Assembly (NCBI RefSeq): GCF_015477605.1
Contig: NZ_JADLQX010000022.1
Coordinates: 1-64,000, forward strand
DNA from: Nocardia amamiensis
GTDB lineage: Bacteria; Actinomycetota; Actinomycetes; Mycobacteriales; Mycobacteriaceae
Reading direction: 5' to 3'
Length of the DNA stretch: 64,000 nt
In this document: piece after piece, positions 9,077-17,774 of the stretch
Layout: every line of letters begins with the position of its first letter
How positions within the stretch are numbered: the first letter of the stretch is position 1
Made by a program: the position numbers and the translations under genes
The notes under the pieces: model-generated
Database searches by the model: none
What the model was told of the DNA's origin: nothing
Seen by the model: the letters and a program-made list of their open reading frames with translations, nothing else

Positions 9077-9268
9077 ATGACCTCCAGAATTATCCGTCCG
9101 CTCGCTGTCGCCGCGCTCGCACTATCCGCCACAGCTCTCAGCGGCGGCATCGCCTCCGCGGATGCCACCACGGCCACCCCCGTCTCGGGTTCGGTGGACG
9201 TCTCGGGCTCGGTGGAAGTGTGCCTGCCCATCCCGGTCGGCCAAATCGAGCTCAGCATCTGCCTGTAA
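9077..9268 (+). CDS. Small secreted protein
   Basis: This 63-residue protein has a typical Sec signal peptide (residues 1 to about 28, ending GGIASA, then DATT). The predicted mature peptide has only about 35 residues. It is rich in Val and Ser, with a repeated SGSVDVSGSVEV and two Cys in CLPIPVGQIELSICL that could form one disulfide. A GAGGA-like site precedes the ATG. Its function is unknown; many Nocardia genomes carry such short exported proteins. Confidence 0.65.
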   Translation: MTSRIIRPLAVAALALSATALSGGIASADATTATPVSGSVDVSGSVEVCLPIPVGQIELSICL

Positions 9269-9379
9269 CCAGCCGAGTTGCACGCGGCGGTGGATACCGT
9301 TCGTGGTACGCAGGATTGCGCGTTCCCAGTCCGGAGTCGCCACCGCCGCGTGTGCAACCCTCCGATGCCACGGCTTTCT

Positions 9380-9546
9380 AATTCGCGCTGTGTCCGCGAA
9401 GAAAAGCCGAGCTTGCCGAGGATGCTTTCCAGGTGCCGGTCGACGGTGCGCGGTGATACCACGAGCCGTTCCGCGATCTGCCGGTTGCTGAGATCGGCGG
9501 CGCCCGCGCGGAGCAGTGTCGGTTTCGTCCAAGACGGCAGCGCCAC
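9380..9546 (-). pseudogene. LuxR-type helix-turn-helix remnant
   Basis: The minus strand encodes LSNRQIAERLVVSPRTVDRH followed by LESILGKLGFSSRTQ. This is a near-perfect C-terminal DNA-binding domain of a LuxR/NarL-type regulator, as in large AAA-ATPase LuxR proteins. Upstream the expected receiver or ATPase part is missing, and after SSRTQ the frame no longer resembles the family. About 40 codons of homology remain, so I read it as the decayed 3' end of a regulator gene. Confidence 0.65.
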
Positions 9547-9658
9547 CTGGCCCTAGGCTGGCGAGCGGCGGCCCGAGGCGGGGTGTCGAGCTGACGCCTG
9601 GGCCGCCTGTATCAGCTGGCCACCGCCAGCTTCCGCCGTCCATTCTCAGGAGGATTCT

Positions 9659-10234
9659 TTGACACGTGAACTGGTCTACACGGGCTTCATGTCGCTCGAT
9701 GGAGTGGTGGACTCGCCGGGCGGCAAGGTCGAAGGGCACCGCAGCGGCGGCTGGGTGTTGGACACCGAGTTCGTGCCCGAGGCTTTCTCGCTCAAGGCGG
9801 AGGAACTCGCTGAGACGACAGCGCTGATGTTCGGCCGCCGCAGCTACGAGGCGTTCGCTCCGATCTGGCGCGATTCGGAGGATCACGTCGCGTACAAGGA
9901 GCTTCCCAAGTACGTCGTCTCGACCACTCTTACCGACGATGCCGTGATCGACGGATGGGGCCCGATCACGATCCTGCGGTCGATCGACGATATCGCCGAA
10001 CTGAAGCAGAGCGATGGTGGCGCGATCTTCATCCATGGCAGCGCCGAACTGGCCCGACGTCTGTCGGACGCCGATCTGATCGACCGGTACAACCTGCTCG
10101 TGTTCCCGGTACTGCTGGGGGCAGGCAAGAGCCTGTTCGGCAGAGCGGACCGGGACAAGCAGAGGCTGCGCCTCAGGGAGTCCGCGACCTACTCCAACGG
10201 AGTGGCCAAGCTCGTCTACGACGTCGTGCGCTGA
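9659..10234 (+). CDS. Dihydrofolate reductase family (RibD C-terminal-like) protein
   Basis: The protein has 191 residues and starts at a TTG five bases after AGGAGG. The RibD/DHFR-like fold shows YTGFMSLDGVV at the start, LMFGRRSYEAF, KYVVSTTL and IFIHGSAELARRLSDADLID with the NADPH-binding pattern. LLVFPVLLGAGKSLF is the family C-terminal signature. These proteins are NADPH-dependent reductases of mostly unknown substrate and rarely true folate enzymes. It converges with the AraC gene and overlaps its end by 19 bases. Confidence 0.85.
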   Translation: MTRELVYTGFMSLDGVVDSPGGKVEGHRSGGWVLDTEFVPEAFSLKAEELAETTALMFGRRSYEAFAPIWRDSEDHVAYKELPKYVVSTTLTDDAVIDGWGPITILRSIDDIAELKQSDGGAIFIHGSAELARRLSDADLIDRYNLLVFPVLLGAGKSLFGRADRDKQRLRLRESATYSNGVAKLVYDVVR

Positions 10235-10926
10235 GCGGGATCGAGCGCGATCGCACCGCCGAGCCCCTCGCGGAGCTGCCGTGCCGTACGCCCGACGTAC
10301 CGTCGCAGCGCCCGGGCGAGATGCGGTTCGTCGTAGTACCCGAGCATGCTGACGACATCGCTCTCGGCCTCACCCGAACTCAGCAGTGCCGCGGCGGAGC
10401 GGGCGCGCCCGATCTGCCGCACCGCGCCTCGGGTGAGGCCCGTCGCCGCCCGGAAGCGGCGCTCGAGCGTGCGATCGGTGACCGCTGGACGGTGGCCCCG
10501 CAGAACCTCAGCGACCAAGCGATCGTGGACCACCACTCCGTCTCGGACGAATCGGTCGACGAGCGCCTCGGCGTCGTCCGGATGAGGCGTCTCCCAGCGG
10601 GCACCATCCAGCCAGAAAGCCCGGCGGGTCACATCGGGCAAGACGATCCCACTGTCGACCAGCGAGGGAGCGGCCACCGCGCGAAGGGACGTGCCGACCG
10701 CGAACTGGATGCCGACGAAGGTCGCGCCTTCCGGCACAGGGGCGGTGCCGGTGCGGCTCTCGGGACCTGTGACGCCCGCGTACGCCGTGCCCTCCTGTTC
10801 CCAGAAGACCAAACCCCAGGTCTCGGTCGCGACGGAAGTCATCTCCGTGACCTGCTCGCTCCGGCATGTCCACACAGAGGCGATCCACGGCGAATCCGAC
10901 GCACGCGTATCGAACAGCAGTCCCAC
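10216..10926 (-). CDS. AraC-family transcriptional regulator
   Basis: About 236 residues from the GTG at 10926; the frame stays open to an ATG-type start at 11067, so the N-terminus is uncertain. The N-terminal half is a cupin-like sensor (FDTRASDSPWIASVWTCRSE, TWGLVFWEQEG). The C-terminal 100 residues contain an AraC double helix-turn-helix with DRTLERRFRAATGLTRGAVR and MLGYYDEPHLARALRRYVGR. It may regulate the convergent reductase gene or the divergent lipoprotein gene; the sequence does not decide. Confidence 0.75.
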   Translation of the reverse strand: MGLLFDTRASDSPWIASVWTCRSEQVTEMTSVATETWGLVFWEQEGTAYAGVTGPESRTGTAPVPEGATFVGIQFAVGTSLRAVAAPSLVDSGIVLPDVTRRAFWLDGARWETPHPDDAEALVDRFVRDGVVVHDRLVAEVLRGHRPAVTDRTLERRFRAATGLTRGAVRQIGRARSAAALLSSGEAESDVVSMLGYYDEPHLARALRRYVGRTARQLREGLGGAIALDPAQRTTS

Positions 10927-11072
10927 CGTCGGGATTCTAAGCCGAGCACGCAGCCGCACCTGTCGCCGACAGCGATAGGCAGAGGCGGCGACCCGGGACG
11001 GTTCCGCGGATCGACCGCCGCTTTTCAGCTCGACGTCAACTGGTGGTCGAGCTCGGATGGTAAGCATCGCTG

Positions 11073-12641
11073 GTGAGAATTCGCCGCAGTACCCGAAACG
11101 CACTCGTCACCGTTGCCGTGTGCGCGACCGCCGTTCTGTCCGCTTGCTCGTCGTCGAGCTCGGATGGAGACTTTACCGCTACCAAGGATCAGCCGCTGGT
11201 GATCTCGCTGAATGATCTGCTGGCCGAGACCGGCGGCAGCGCCGCGGTCGCGATCGCAGATCCGCAGCACGGCACGATCTCCCGGCGAATCGACGGTGCG
11301 GTGGTGTACACACCGGCGGCCGGGTACACCGGGTCCGACAGCATCACCGTGACCACCACCGACGCTGTGAAGCTGTTCACCACCGACATTCCGCCGCTCG
11401 GCGACTTCGGCGGAGTGAGCCTGCCGGGCAGCGGGTACGGGTCGGCGTTCACGCCGGTGCCCGGATCGACCGACGAGTTCTACGGTCTCACCGACCGCGG
11501 TCCGAACGTGGACGGCAAAGCCAAGAACGAGAAGCTCGCGCCCGTGCCGACGTTCACGCCCGCCATCGCCAAGTTCAAGATGGTCGGCACCACGGCGGTG
11601 CTGGAAGCGACAATCCCCTTGAAGAATCCGGCCGGCCAGCCGTTCAACGGCCAAGTCGACACCTCCGCCAGCACCGGTGAGACCATCCGCGACCTCAACG
11701 GAAACGTCCTGCCGCCCACCGATCACGGCATCGACAGCGAGGGGCTCGTCGCGCTGCCCGACGGCACCTTCTGGGTATCCGACGAGTACGGGCCGTTCAT
11801 CGTGCACTTCGACGCCAACGGCACCGAGCTGGAGCGGCTGGTGCCGGGACGCGGTCTGCCCAACGAACCTTCGCTGCGCACCCCCAACCAGGGCATGGAA
11901 GGGCTCACCATCACGCCGGACGGCAACACGCTGGTCGGCATCGTGCAGAGCGCACTGAACCAGCCGGGTGTCGCGTCGGCGCGTGAGGTACCGATGACCC
12001 GGATCGTCACCGTGGATCTGAAGACCCGGGGTATGAAGGAATTCGTGTATCCGCTGGATGATCCGAAGCAGAAGCTCGCGGTTTCGGAGATCACGGCGTT
12101 GAGCAACACCACCTTCCTGGTCGACGAGCGCGACGGCAACAAGACGCCCAGGGCCAATAAGAAGCTGTGGACCATCGACATCACCGGCGCCACCGATGTC
12201 GGCCCGCAGGCGAAAGTTCAGGGTGCGCAATATGATCCGGAGAAGGGCCTGCTGGTCGACGGTAAGCCGCTGGAGCTGCTGGTCGGCGCCGTGCCCACCG
12301 CCGACGGCGTCGCCACGCTGCAGAAGGCAGGCATCACCCCCGTCACCAAGAAGTCCAACCTGGACCTCGGCGGCCTGCTGGACGGCCTGAACGCCGACGG
12401 CAAGTTCTTCGGCCACGACAAGATCGAGGGCGTCGCCACCCGTGACGGCGGCACGACCATCTACATCGCCAACGACAGCGACTTCGGCATCGAGGCCGCC
12501 ACCGGCGACCAGCCACCGTTCGGACTGAAGGCGAAGATCCTCGCCAACGGCGTGCAGGACTCGGGTGAGGTGCTGATGGTCGACACCACCAAGCTGCCCG
12601 CCAAGACACAGACGAAGACGATCACGGTCACCGTGAAGTAG
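11073..12641 (+). CDS. Phytase-like esterase-domain lipoprotein
   Basis: The protein has 522 residues from a GTG. It has a basic N-terminus, a hydrophobic stretch and the lipobox LSAC with Cys25, so it should be a lipid-anchored exported protein. Residues 40-90 form an Ig/cadherin-like segment (SLNDLLAETGG, YTPAAGYTGSDSITVTTTD). Residues 105-515 are the esterase-like activity of phytase domain: GVSLPGSGYGSAF, YGLTDRGPN, GIDSEGLVALPDGTFWVSDE, GMEGLTITPDG and IEGVATRDGGTTIYIANDSD. It probably hydrolyses a phosphate ester outside the membrane; the substrate is unknown. No hairpin terminator was found after it. Confidence 0.85.
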   Translation: MRIRRSTRNALVTVAVCATAVLSACSSSSSDGDFTATKDQPLVISLNDLLAETGGSAAVAIADPQHGTISRRIDGAVVYTPAAGYTGSDSITVTTTDAVKLFTTDIPPLGDFGGVSLPGSGYGSAFTPVPGSTDEFYGLTDRGPNVDGKAKNEKLAPVPTFTPAIAKFKMVGTTAVLEATIPLKNPAGQPFNGQVDTSASTGETIRDLNGNVLPPTDHGIDSEGLVALPDGTFWVSDEYGPFIVHFDANGTELERLVPGRGLPNEPSLRTPNQGMEGLTITPDGNTLVGIVQSALNQPGVASAREVPMTRIVTVDLKTRGMKEFVYPLDDPKQKLAVSEITALSNTTFLVDERDGNKTPRANKKLWTIDITGATDVGPQAKVQGAQYDPEKGLLVDGKPLELLVGAVPTADGVATLQKAGITPVTKKSNLDLGGLLDGLNADGKFFGHDKIEGVATRDGGTTIYIANDSDFGIEAATGDQPPFGLKAKILANGVQDSGEVLMVDTTKLPAKTQTKTITVTVK

Positions 12642-12739
12642 GGCTTGGGTTCGAGCCGGTCTGAAGATTCTGATCATCGTCACCAACATCGACGAGTACC
12701 GGCAGGTGGGTCTACGAACCGGCCAGCTGGTTGCTCGGA

Positions 12740-12979
12740 TCATGGGTCGAGATAGAGCCGTTCGCAAGGAAGGCGGGGAAGGACTTCCGCGCCGTCCGGG
12801 AAGACTTCCACCGCGTCGCCGTAGTGGGCGGATCTCCATTCCTTGACGAATGCGTGCGCGGCTGTGGTGCAGGCAGCGAATTCGAGATGCAGGCCGTGCC
12901 AGAACACGCTGAGGCGGACATCGGCTTCGGTCGGCCGGGGGGACGCGTGGGCGTCTGTGGGTTTGCCGCTGCCGGTCAA
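12740..12979 (-). CDS. Small hypothetical protein, third of a coupled trio
   Basis: This 79-residue protein probably starts at the TTG at 12979, overlapping the stop of the preceding gene (TTGA), so the two are translationally coupled. It contains VRLSVFWHGLHLEFAACTTA and ends LPRLPCERLYLDP. I do not recognise a family. The coupling and similar base composition suggest a function shared with the two genes upstream. Confidence 0.5.
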   Translation of the reverse strand: MTGSGKPTDAHASPRPTEADVRLSVFWHGLHLEFAACTTAAHAFVKEWRSAHYGDAVEVFPDGAEVLPRLPCERLYLDP

Positions 12980-13209
12980 CGGCCACCACCGATGACGAAA
13001 TCGGACCTGTCGTCGACCACGCGCAGCCCGGCAGCCGGGCATTCACAGCCCGACAGGCCGACGTGTTCGCCGATCACGTCGTTGTGCACCGGTGCGACGC
13101 GGCGACACTGTGGACAGCCCACGTACATCAGCGTGTCGGTCGTGTTCCGGAAGACAGCGCCGATGCACTCCGACAATCGCAGCGATCTGCGCAGTTCCGA
13201 CTCAGACAT
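12976..13209 (-). CDS. Small protein with zinc-ribbon-like cysteines
   Basis: This 77-residue protein starts at the ATG at 13209, inside the end of the upstream gene (8-base overlap). It carries CPQC near residue 32 and CEC near residue 53, a spacing that could bind one zinc ion. It is preceded by an acidic and basic helical N-terminus (SESELRRSLRLSECIG). Its role is unknown. It is the middle gene of a three-gene coupled set transcribed away from the XRE regulator. Confidence 0.55.
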   Translation of the reverse strand: MSESELRRSLRLSECIGAVFRNTTDTLMYVGCPQCRRVAPVHNDVIGEHVGLSGCECPAAGLRVVDDRSDFVIGGGR

Positions 13210-13684
13210 TCGCCGCCGCCCTTGGAGGCTTGCCCGGGCCGGCGCAGGCTCGGATGGCGTCGACCACGACCCGACCGGACGGGCGGAACGGGCAGCTCGG
13301 TGCTTCGACCCACAGTCGCACATGCGCCGATCGGTTATCGGGGCTCGGAAGCGCGATTGTTCCTCCGGTTCGCACGATGGACACATTCAGCCGAAACAGT
13401 TCCGCGAATAGCGGGACATCGTTGGGCAGGTCGGGTCTGGTGAGGATCGTCCACCGCTTCGATCGCGGGTGCGACATGATCGGCCCGATCATCGAATATT
13501 GCTGGCGCATATGGTTTCTGACCGCCGCGCCGAGCGGTGCGGGCATGACGATGCCCCACACGTGGGTTGCGCGCATGATGATCCGGCCCATGCACGGCGG
13601 ATCGATGACCGCAGGCAGATCACACACCTGCCGGTAGTAGTTGACGCGGGACAGTGGCGTGTCCGCAAATGCTCCGTAGTCCAT
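13202..13684 (-). CDS. Conserved actinobacterial hypothetical protein
   Basis: This 160-residue protein has an ATG at 13684 with a GGGGA-type site upstream. Recognisable blocks are SRVNYYRQVCDLPAVIDPP, VWGIVMPAPLGAAVRNHM, GPIMSHPRSKRWTILTRPDLP and ALPSPDNRSAHVRLWVEAP. From memory, similar Nocardia proteins are often annotated, probably wrongly, as a DNA-directed RNA polymerase beta subunit; I see no polymerase homology. It lies divergent from an XRE/DUF397 set, which such proteins often accompany. Its function is unknown. Confidence 0.6.
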   Translation of the reverse strand: MDYGAFADTPLSRVNYYRQVCDLPAVIDPPCMGRIIMRATHVWGIVMPAPLGAAVRNHMRQQYSMIGPIMSHPRSKRWTILTRPDLPNDVPLFAELFRLNVSIVRTGGTIALPSPDNRSAHVRLWVEAPSCPFRPSGRVVVDAIRACAGPGKPPRAAANV

Positions 13685-13930
13685 CGGTGATCCCCTGCTC
13701 ACACTCGTCGCTGAAGGTGCGCCCAGCCCCGTCCGATCAGATGTAAGGGGAACCGGGGAGCGGGCAGAGCAACTCGGGCAACCTCCCCAACCGGGCGCAC
13801 ATCCAGGAGACCACCGATCTCGCGCGCTGACGGCATCAATCTGAAAATATCAAGGGATTGCCGAAAACTCCCTGGAAATCTATCAAGCTATTGGACAATA
13901 TCTTTCATTCTGAAAGTGCAAGGGGGACAG

Positions 13931-14809
13931 ATGGCCAAGGACAGCACACCGCCACCGTCGCTACCACGACGCCGGTTTGGCAACCACATCCGCGAGGCTC
14001 GCAACGCAGCGAATCTCAGGCAGCCAGATGTTGCGAAAGCGATGCGCTGGAGCGTCCCGACTCAATCGCGCATCGAGAGAGGGTATCTCGGCACCCTCAA
14101 CGATCGTGACGTACGCGACCTGTGCGAAGTCCTCGGTATTGACGACAAGAACGAAGTGGCAGCGTTGATCGCCCTGCTCGAGGAGGCGACTGCGCAACCG
14201 AAGAAATGGTGGCAGCAGCACACCGAAGTCATGCAAGAACGATTCGACGTGTACGTCGGGCTGGAGTCCGAAGCACGATCGATCGACATCTACCGATCCG
14301 AACTGGTACCCGGCCTGTTCCAGACTGCCGACTATGCGAAGGCGCTCAACCAGCTGTTCTTCCCGCACGACTCCGAAGAGCAACAGGCCCGGCGCATCGA
14401 GCTCAAACTCCAGCGCCAAGCCAGCCTGACCCGCAAGACCAAACCCTTGAAGGTGAACTTGGTCTTGGACGAGGCCATACTGCACAGGGTCGTCGGAAAC
14501 CGGCGGATCATGCGCGCACAAGCGGCCCATCTCGCCGACATGAGCACCCGCGAGAACATCAGCATCCGCATCCTGCCGTTCACCGCCGGTTATCCAGCAG
14601 GGACAGCTACCGGTGCCTTCTCGATCCTGTCGTTCGAGGCCGATCCGCCCGTGGTGTATGTCGAGTCCTTCACCAGCAACCTGTACTTTGAGGAGGACGC
14701 GGAGGTCGCAATATATAACAGCGCGTCCACGACCCTCCACCGCTCCGCGCTGGACGCGCAAGCAAGCAGGAGTCTGCTACGGCAGATGGTGAAGGAGTAT
14801 TCAGGGTGA
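13931..14809 (+). CDS. XRE-family regulator with DUF5753 domain
   Basis: The protein has 292 residues from the ATG at 13931, which has GGGGGA upstream. Residues 15-75 are a helix-turn-helix (FGNHIREARNAANLRQPDVA, SRIERGYLGTL). Residues 100-285 are DUF5753 (ARSIDIYRSELVPGLFQTAD, RQASLTRKTKPLKVNLVLDE, ILPFTAGYPAGTATGAFSIL, VVYVESFTSNLYFEE). This family regulates adjacent DUF397 genes, including differentiation regulators in Streptomyces. It overlaps the first DUF397 gene by four bases, so the three genes are one operon. Confidence 0.9.
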   Translation: MAKDSTPPPSLPRRRFGNHIREARNAANLRQPDVAKAMRWSVPTQSRIERGYLGTLNDRDVRDLCEVLGIDDKNEVAALIALLEEATAQPKKWWQQHTEVMQERFDVYVGLESEARSIDIYRSELVPGLFQTADYAKALNQLFFPHDSEEQQARRIELKLQRQASLTRKTKPLKVNLVLDEAILHRVVGNRRIMRAQAAHLADMSTRENISIRILPFTAGYPAGTATGAFSILSFEADPPVVYVESFTSNLYFEEDAEVAIYNSASTTLHRSALDAQASRSLLRQMVKEYSG

Positions 14810-15012
14810 ACACCGACTTGTCCGGGGCACAGTGGTTCAAGAGCAGCCATAGTGGAGGGCATGGCGACTGTGTCGAGGTGGCATTTCTTGACGGCGGGCA
14901 CGTCGGAGTTCGTGACTCCAAGAACCCCACCAGCCCGGCGCTCGTGTTCACGCCCGGCGAGTGGGACGCCTTCACCGAAGCCTTGACGGATGGCGAATTC
15001 AACTGCCAGTAG
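14806..15012 (+). CDS. DUF397 protein, first copy
   Basis: This 68-residue protein starts at a GTG overlapping the XRE stop (GTGA). It has the family pattern: AQWFKSSHSGGHGDCVEVAF, then GVRDSKNPTSPALVFTPGEW and an acidic C-terminus. DUF397 proteins pair with XRE/DUF5753 regulators, and toxin-antitoxin-like and developmental roles have been proposed. It is clearly paralogous to the next gene. Confidence 0.9.
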   Translation: MNTDLSGAQWFKSSHSGGHGDCVEVAFLDGGHVGVRDSKNPTSPALVFTPGEWDAFTEALTDGEFNCQ

Positions 15013-15039
15013 TGCGATTCCAGATCAAGGAGCACGACA

Positions 15040-15246
15040 GTGAACGTTGACCGGTCCAACGTGAAATGGTTCAAGAGCACCCACAGCGGAGCAAGTCAGG
15101 ATTGCGTCGAAGTCACGTTCCTAGACGGGGGCCTGATTGGCGTCCGCGACAGCAAGAACCCGACCGGCCCGGCACTGACGTTCGCGCCCAATGCCTGGGA
15201 CGTTTTCACCGTAGGTGTGGCGGATGGGGAGTTCAACCGCCCCTGA
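15040..15246 (+). CDS. DUF397 protein, second copy
   Basis: This 68-residue protein lies 27 bases after the first copy and is similar to it along its whole length: VKWFKSTHSGASQDCVEVTF and GVRDSKNPTGPALTFAPNAW. GGAG-like bases precede the GTG. The tandem duplication suggests either dosage or two partners for the single XRE regulator. It is the last gene of the operon. Confidence 0.9.
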   Translation: MNVDRSNVKWFKSTHSGASQDCVEVTFLDGGLIGVRDSKNPTGPALTFAPNAWDVFTVGVADGEFNRP

Positions 15247-15416
15247 GCACGGAACGTGAAGCCCCGCACGTCGAACTGACAGCGGCATATCGGACCGGGC
15301 TTGTCGGGCTTGTCGCATCAGGCTGGGGTGCTTGATTCCCCGCGAATCACGCCGGCAATGACGGTTCAGCGCGCGCCCACCTGGAGTTGTCGTACGTGGG
15401 GTCTAGGGTCCCGGGT

Positions 15417-15836
15417 ATGGGATTCGAGTTTCAGGTTGTCCTGGACTGTGCCGACCCACACACGCTTGCCGACTGGTGGGCCGAGGCGCTGGGCTGGGAT
15501 GTGGAGCCTCAAGACGAGGAGTTCATCCGCAGCATGGTCGCTCAGGGGCGGGTGTCGGAGGACGAGACGACTACGCATCGGGGCAAGCTGGTGTGGAAGG
15601 TGGGAACAGCGATCCGCCATCCCGACCGGCCGCGTGTCCTCTTCCAGTTGGTCCCCGAGGCGAAAACGGTCAAGAACCGCATGCACCTCGACATCCGGGT
15701 TGGCGACGAGCACCGGGCGGCCGAGGTCGAGCGTCTGGTCGGCATCGGAGCGAAGGTCCTGCACGAGGGACGGCAGGGGCCGTACACCTGGGTGACCATG
15801 GCCGACCCCGAGGGCAACGAGTTCTGTGTGACGTAA
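15417..15836 (+). CDS. VOC-family (glyoxalase-like) protein
   Basis: The protein has 139 residues from the ATG at 15417; an earlier start at 15387 is possible. It has the glyoxalase/bleomycin-resistance-like fold typical of the second VOC group: GFEFQVVLDCADPHTLADWW, EALGWDVE, RVLFQLVPEAKTVKNRMHLD and TWVTMADPEGNEFCV. The His of HLD and the Glu of GNEF are in metal-site positions. Substrate is unknown, and no functional partner is adjacent. Confidence 0.8.
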   Translation: MGFEFQVVLDCADPHTLADWWAEALGWDVEPQDEEFIRSMVAQGRVSEDETTTHRGKLVWKVGTAIRHPDRPRVLFQLVPEAKTVKNRMHLDIRVGDEHRAAEVERLVGIGAKVLHEGRQGPYTWVTMADPEGNEFCVT

Positions 15837-15923
15837 GCCGGGTGGGCCGCCGCCGCAGACATTCCGCGCACCACGCTGCGTTTCCGCGCGGGCCAGCCTC
15901 CGCGGCGTGATACACCGGAGTCC

Positions 15924-16424
15924 GTGCGGCTGCTGATCATCTCCGATACCCACGTGCCCAAGCGCGCGCGGGATCTGCCGCAGGTCGTATGGAACGAGGT
16001 CGACGCCGCCGACGTTGTCGTGCACGCGGGCGACTGGGTGGAGGTCGCGCTGCTGGACCGGCTCGAAGCGCGTGCCAAGCGCCTGATCGGCGTATACGGC
16101 AACAACGACGGACCCGAACTGCGTGCCCGGCTACCGGAGATCGCCCGCGCAGAACTGGATGGCCTGCGGCTGGCGGTGGTACACGAGACCGGACCCGCGA
16201 AGGGCCGTGAGCAGCGGTGCGCGCGGAACTTCCCGGACACCGACGTGCTGGTCTTCGGACACAGTCATATCCCCTGGGATAGTGTCACCGACACCGGTTT
16301 GCGGCTGCTCAATCCCGGCTCGCCGACGGATCGACGCCGACAGCCGCACCACACCTACCTGACCGCCCGAATACAGTCAGGGCAACTGAGCCAGGTAACA
16401 CTGCACACCATTTCGGGAACCTGA
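15924..16424 (+). CDS. Metallophosphoesterase, YfcE/MJ0936 type
   Basis: This 166-residue protein has all calcineurin-like metal motifs: SDTH at residues 7-10, VHAGDW near 36, GNND near 60, VVHETG near 86 and GHSHIPWD near 112, followed by NPGSPTDRRR. The length matches the single-domain YfcE family of two-metal phosphodiesterases. It starts at a GTG. The physiological substrate is unknown. Confidence 0.85.
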   Translation: MRLLIISDTHVPKRARDLPQVVWNEVDAADVVVHAGDWVEVALLDRLEARAKRLIGVYGNNDGPELRARLPEIARAELDGLRLAVVHETGPAKGREQRCARNFPDTDVLVFGHSHIPWDSVTDTGLRLLNPGSPTDRRRQPHHTYLTARIQSGQLSQVTLHTISGT

Positions 16425-16759
16425 CCTTTTCACGACCCAAGTCGGCATGGCCGCGTCGCGTAACGCCACCTTCTACCGTTCTGTCGGCGACCACGCCGCC
16501 GACAGCGGCGGCGCGTCGGTCACCGAGTCGTCCCGGTCCGTCGCCGACTTCGAACGCGCGCTGGTGCCCAGGACCGATGCCGACGCCCGCCGGCCGGATA
16601 CGTCGCGGTCATCGACCGAGCAGACTCCAGGCGAGAACAGCAGGACCGCGGTGCGATTGGTGTTCTTGTCGGTCAATCAGTAGAACTCGCGGTCACGGAT
16701 ATCCGACAATGAGGACGCCCGGTGTTTCGCCGCCGGTGCGTTGCCGACAGGAGATCCCG
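16425..16759. other. Intergenic region, 335 bases
   Basis: A 78-codon open frame spans 16447-16683 on the plus strand, but it lacks a ribosome binding site and family resemblance, so I do not call it. No repeat or strong hairpin is evident. Confidence 0.35.
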
Positions 16760-17743
16760 ATGACCAATCTCGAATCCCCTTCTACCGCAATGACTTCGCC
16801 AGTACTCGAACATTCCGAGGCGACCAGTGTGTTCGTCAACGGGCACTATCCGCGGCGGCGCGGGGTGGTCCTGCTGCTCGGCGTGCTCGGCGGGTTCCTG
16901 CTGACCGTGGTGTGGTCGGCGCCGTTCGTGGACCGCGCGATCGGCGGCACGGTGGCCGACGGGCTGCTCGGTCACGATGCCGAGGACACCGCGATCACCG
17001 GCATCGGCGCAGGTGTGGTGTTCGCGTTCGTCTCCGGCCTGGCCGGTACGTTCACCGCGTGCAATATCGCCGTGTTCGGTGCGGTGGCTCCTTTGGCGGG
17101 CAGCGCGGGCGGCTGGTGGGACCGCGTGCGGGCGGTGCTGCGGCCGCTGCTGTGGATGGCGGCAGGGATGGTCGTCGTGTCCGCCGCCTACGGTGTCGTC
17201 GTCGGCATCATTGGTACCGACATGCCGCAATTCGATACCGCGCCCAGCCAACCGGGCCAGATGCCCGCGCGCCTCGTGCAATCCATGGCGGTGTTCGGGG
17301 TGATCGGGTTGATCATGATCTATCTCGGACTCGCCGTGCTCGGCTTGGTGCGCGATCCGTTCGCCCGCATCGCCGCCCGATTCCCCAACGCACCTTTGAT
17401 CTTCTTCGGCGGGCTGATCGGCGCCTTCCTCATCGGACGCCCGTTCCCGTTGTTTCGCAAGCTGTTCCGCGACGTCGCCGAAGAGGGAAACCCGCTCTAC
17501 GCCGCGGGCGCCTTCGTCCTGCAGTCCATCGGCAATATCCTGATCCTCGCCGTCCTGCTGACCCTCACCGTCCTCGTCGGTGGTCGCCTGCAACGCTGGT
17601 TCCAAGCCGATCCGCGTCGCGTCAGCGTCCTCAGCGCCGGTGCACTGCTCATCGTGGGCGTCTTCACGTTCCTCTACTGGGACGTGCGCCTGCTGGCCAT
17701 GCGCGACATCATCCCGTGGTATCCCGTGGCCCCGTGGGTGTAG
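16760..17743 (+). CDS. Polytopic membrane protein, CcdA/DsbD-like
   Basis: The protein has 327 residues from the ATG at 16760 after CAGGAGATC. It has about seven membrane segments. The second is VVFAFVSGLAGTFTACNIAV, whose small residues and single Cys recall the CcdA/DsbD transporter family. Long hydrophobic stretches follow at VFGVIGLIMIYLGLAVLGL and ILILAVLLTLTVLVGG. It lacks the second CcdA cysteine, so thiol transfer is doubtful. It has no operon partner, and its function is unknown. Confidence 0.65.
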   Translation: MTNLESPSTAMTSPVLEHSEATSVFVNGHYPRRRGVVLLLGVLGGFLLTVVWSAPFVDRAIGGTVADGLLGHDAEDTAITGIGAGVVFAFVSGLAGTFTACNIAVFGAVAPLAGSAGGWWDRVRAVLRPLLWMAAGMVVVSAAYGVVVGIIGTDMPQFDTAPSQPGQMPARLVQSMAVFGVIGLIMIYLGLAVLGLVRDPFARIAARFPNAPLIFFGGLIGAFLIGRPFPLFRKLFRDVAEEGNPLYAAGAFVLQSIGNILILAVLLTLTVLVGGRLQRWFQADPRRVSVLSAGALLIVGVFTFLYWDVRLLAMRDIIPWYPVAPWV

Positions 17744-17774
17744 TCGCGCTCTACGTGCGCCGCACGGATGCGGA

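Noticed and set aside
11046..11168. Direct repeat GTCGAGCTCGGATGG at 11046-11060 and 11154-11168
   Set aside because: One copy lies in the lipobox-proximal coding sequence and the other just before the gene. The short length and ordinary codons make chance or a tiny duplication likely, with no element between them.
12642..12670. TTCGAGCC resembling a tRNA T-arm after the phytase-like gene
   Set aside because: No acceptor stem, anticodon arm or D-arm can be folded around it.
16447..16683. 78-codon open frame
   Set aside because: There is no ribosome binding site, no recognisable family and an odd composition; it is probably non-coding.
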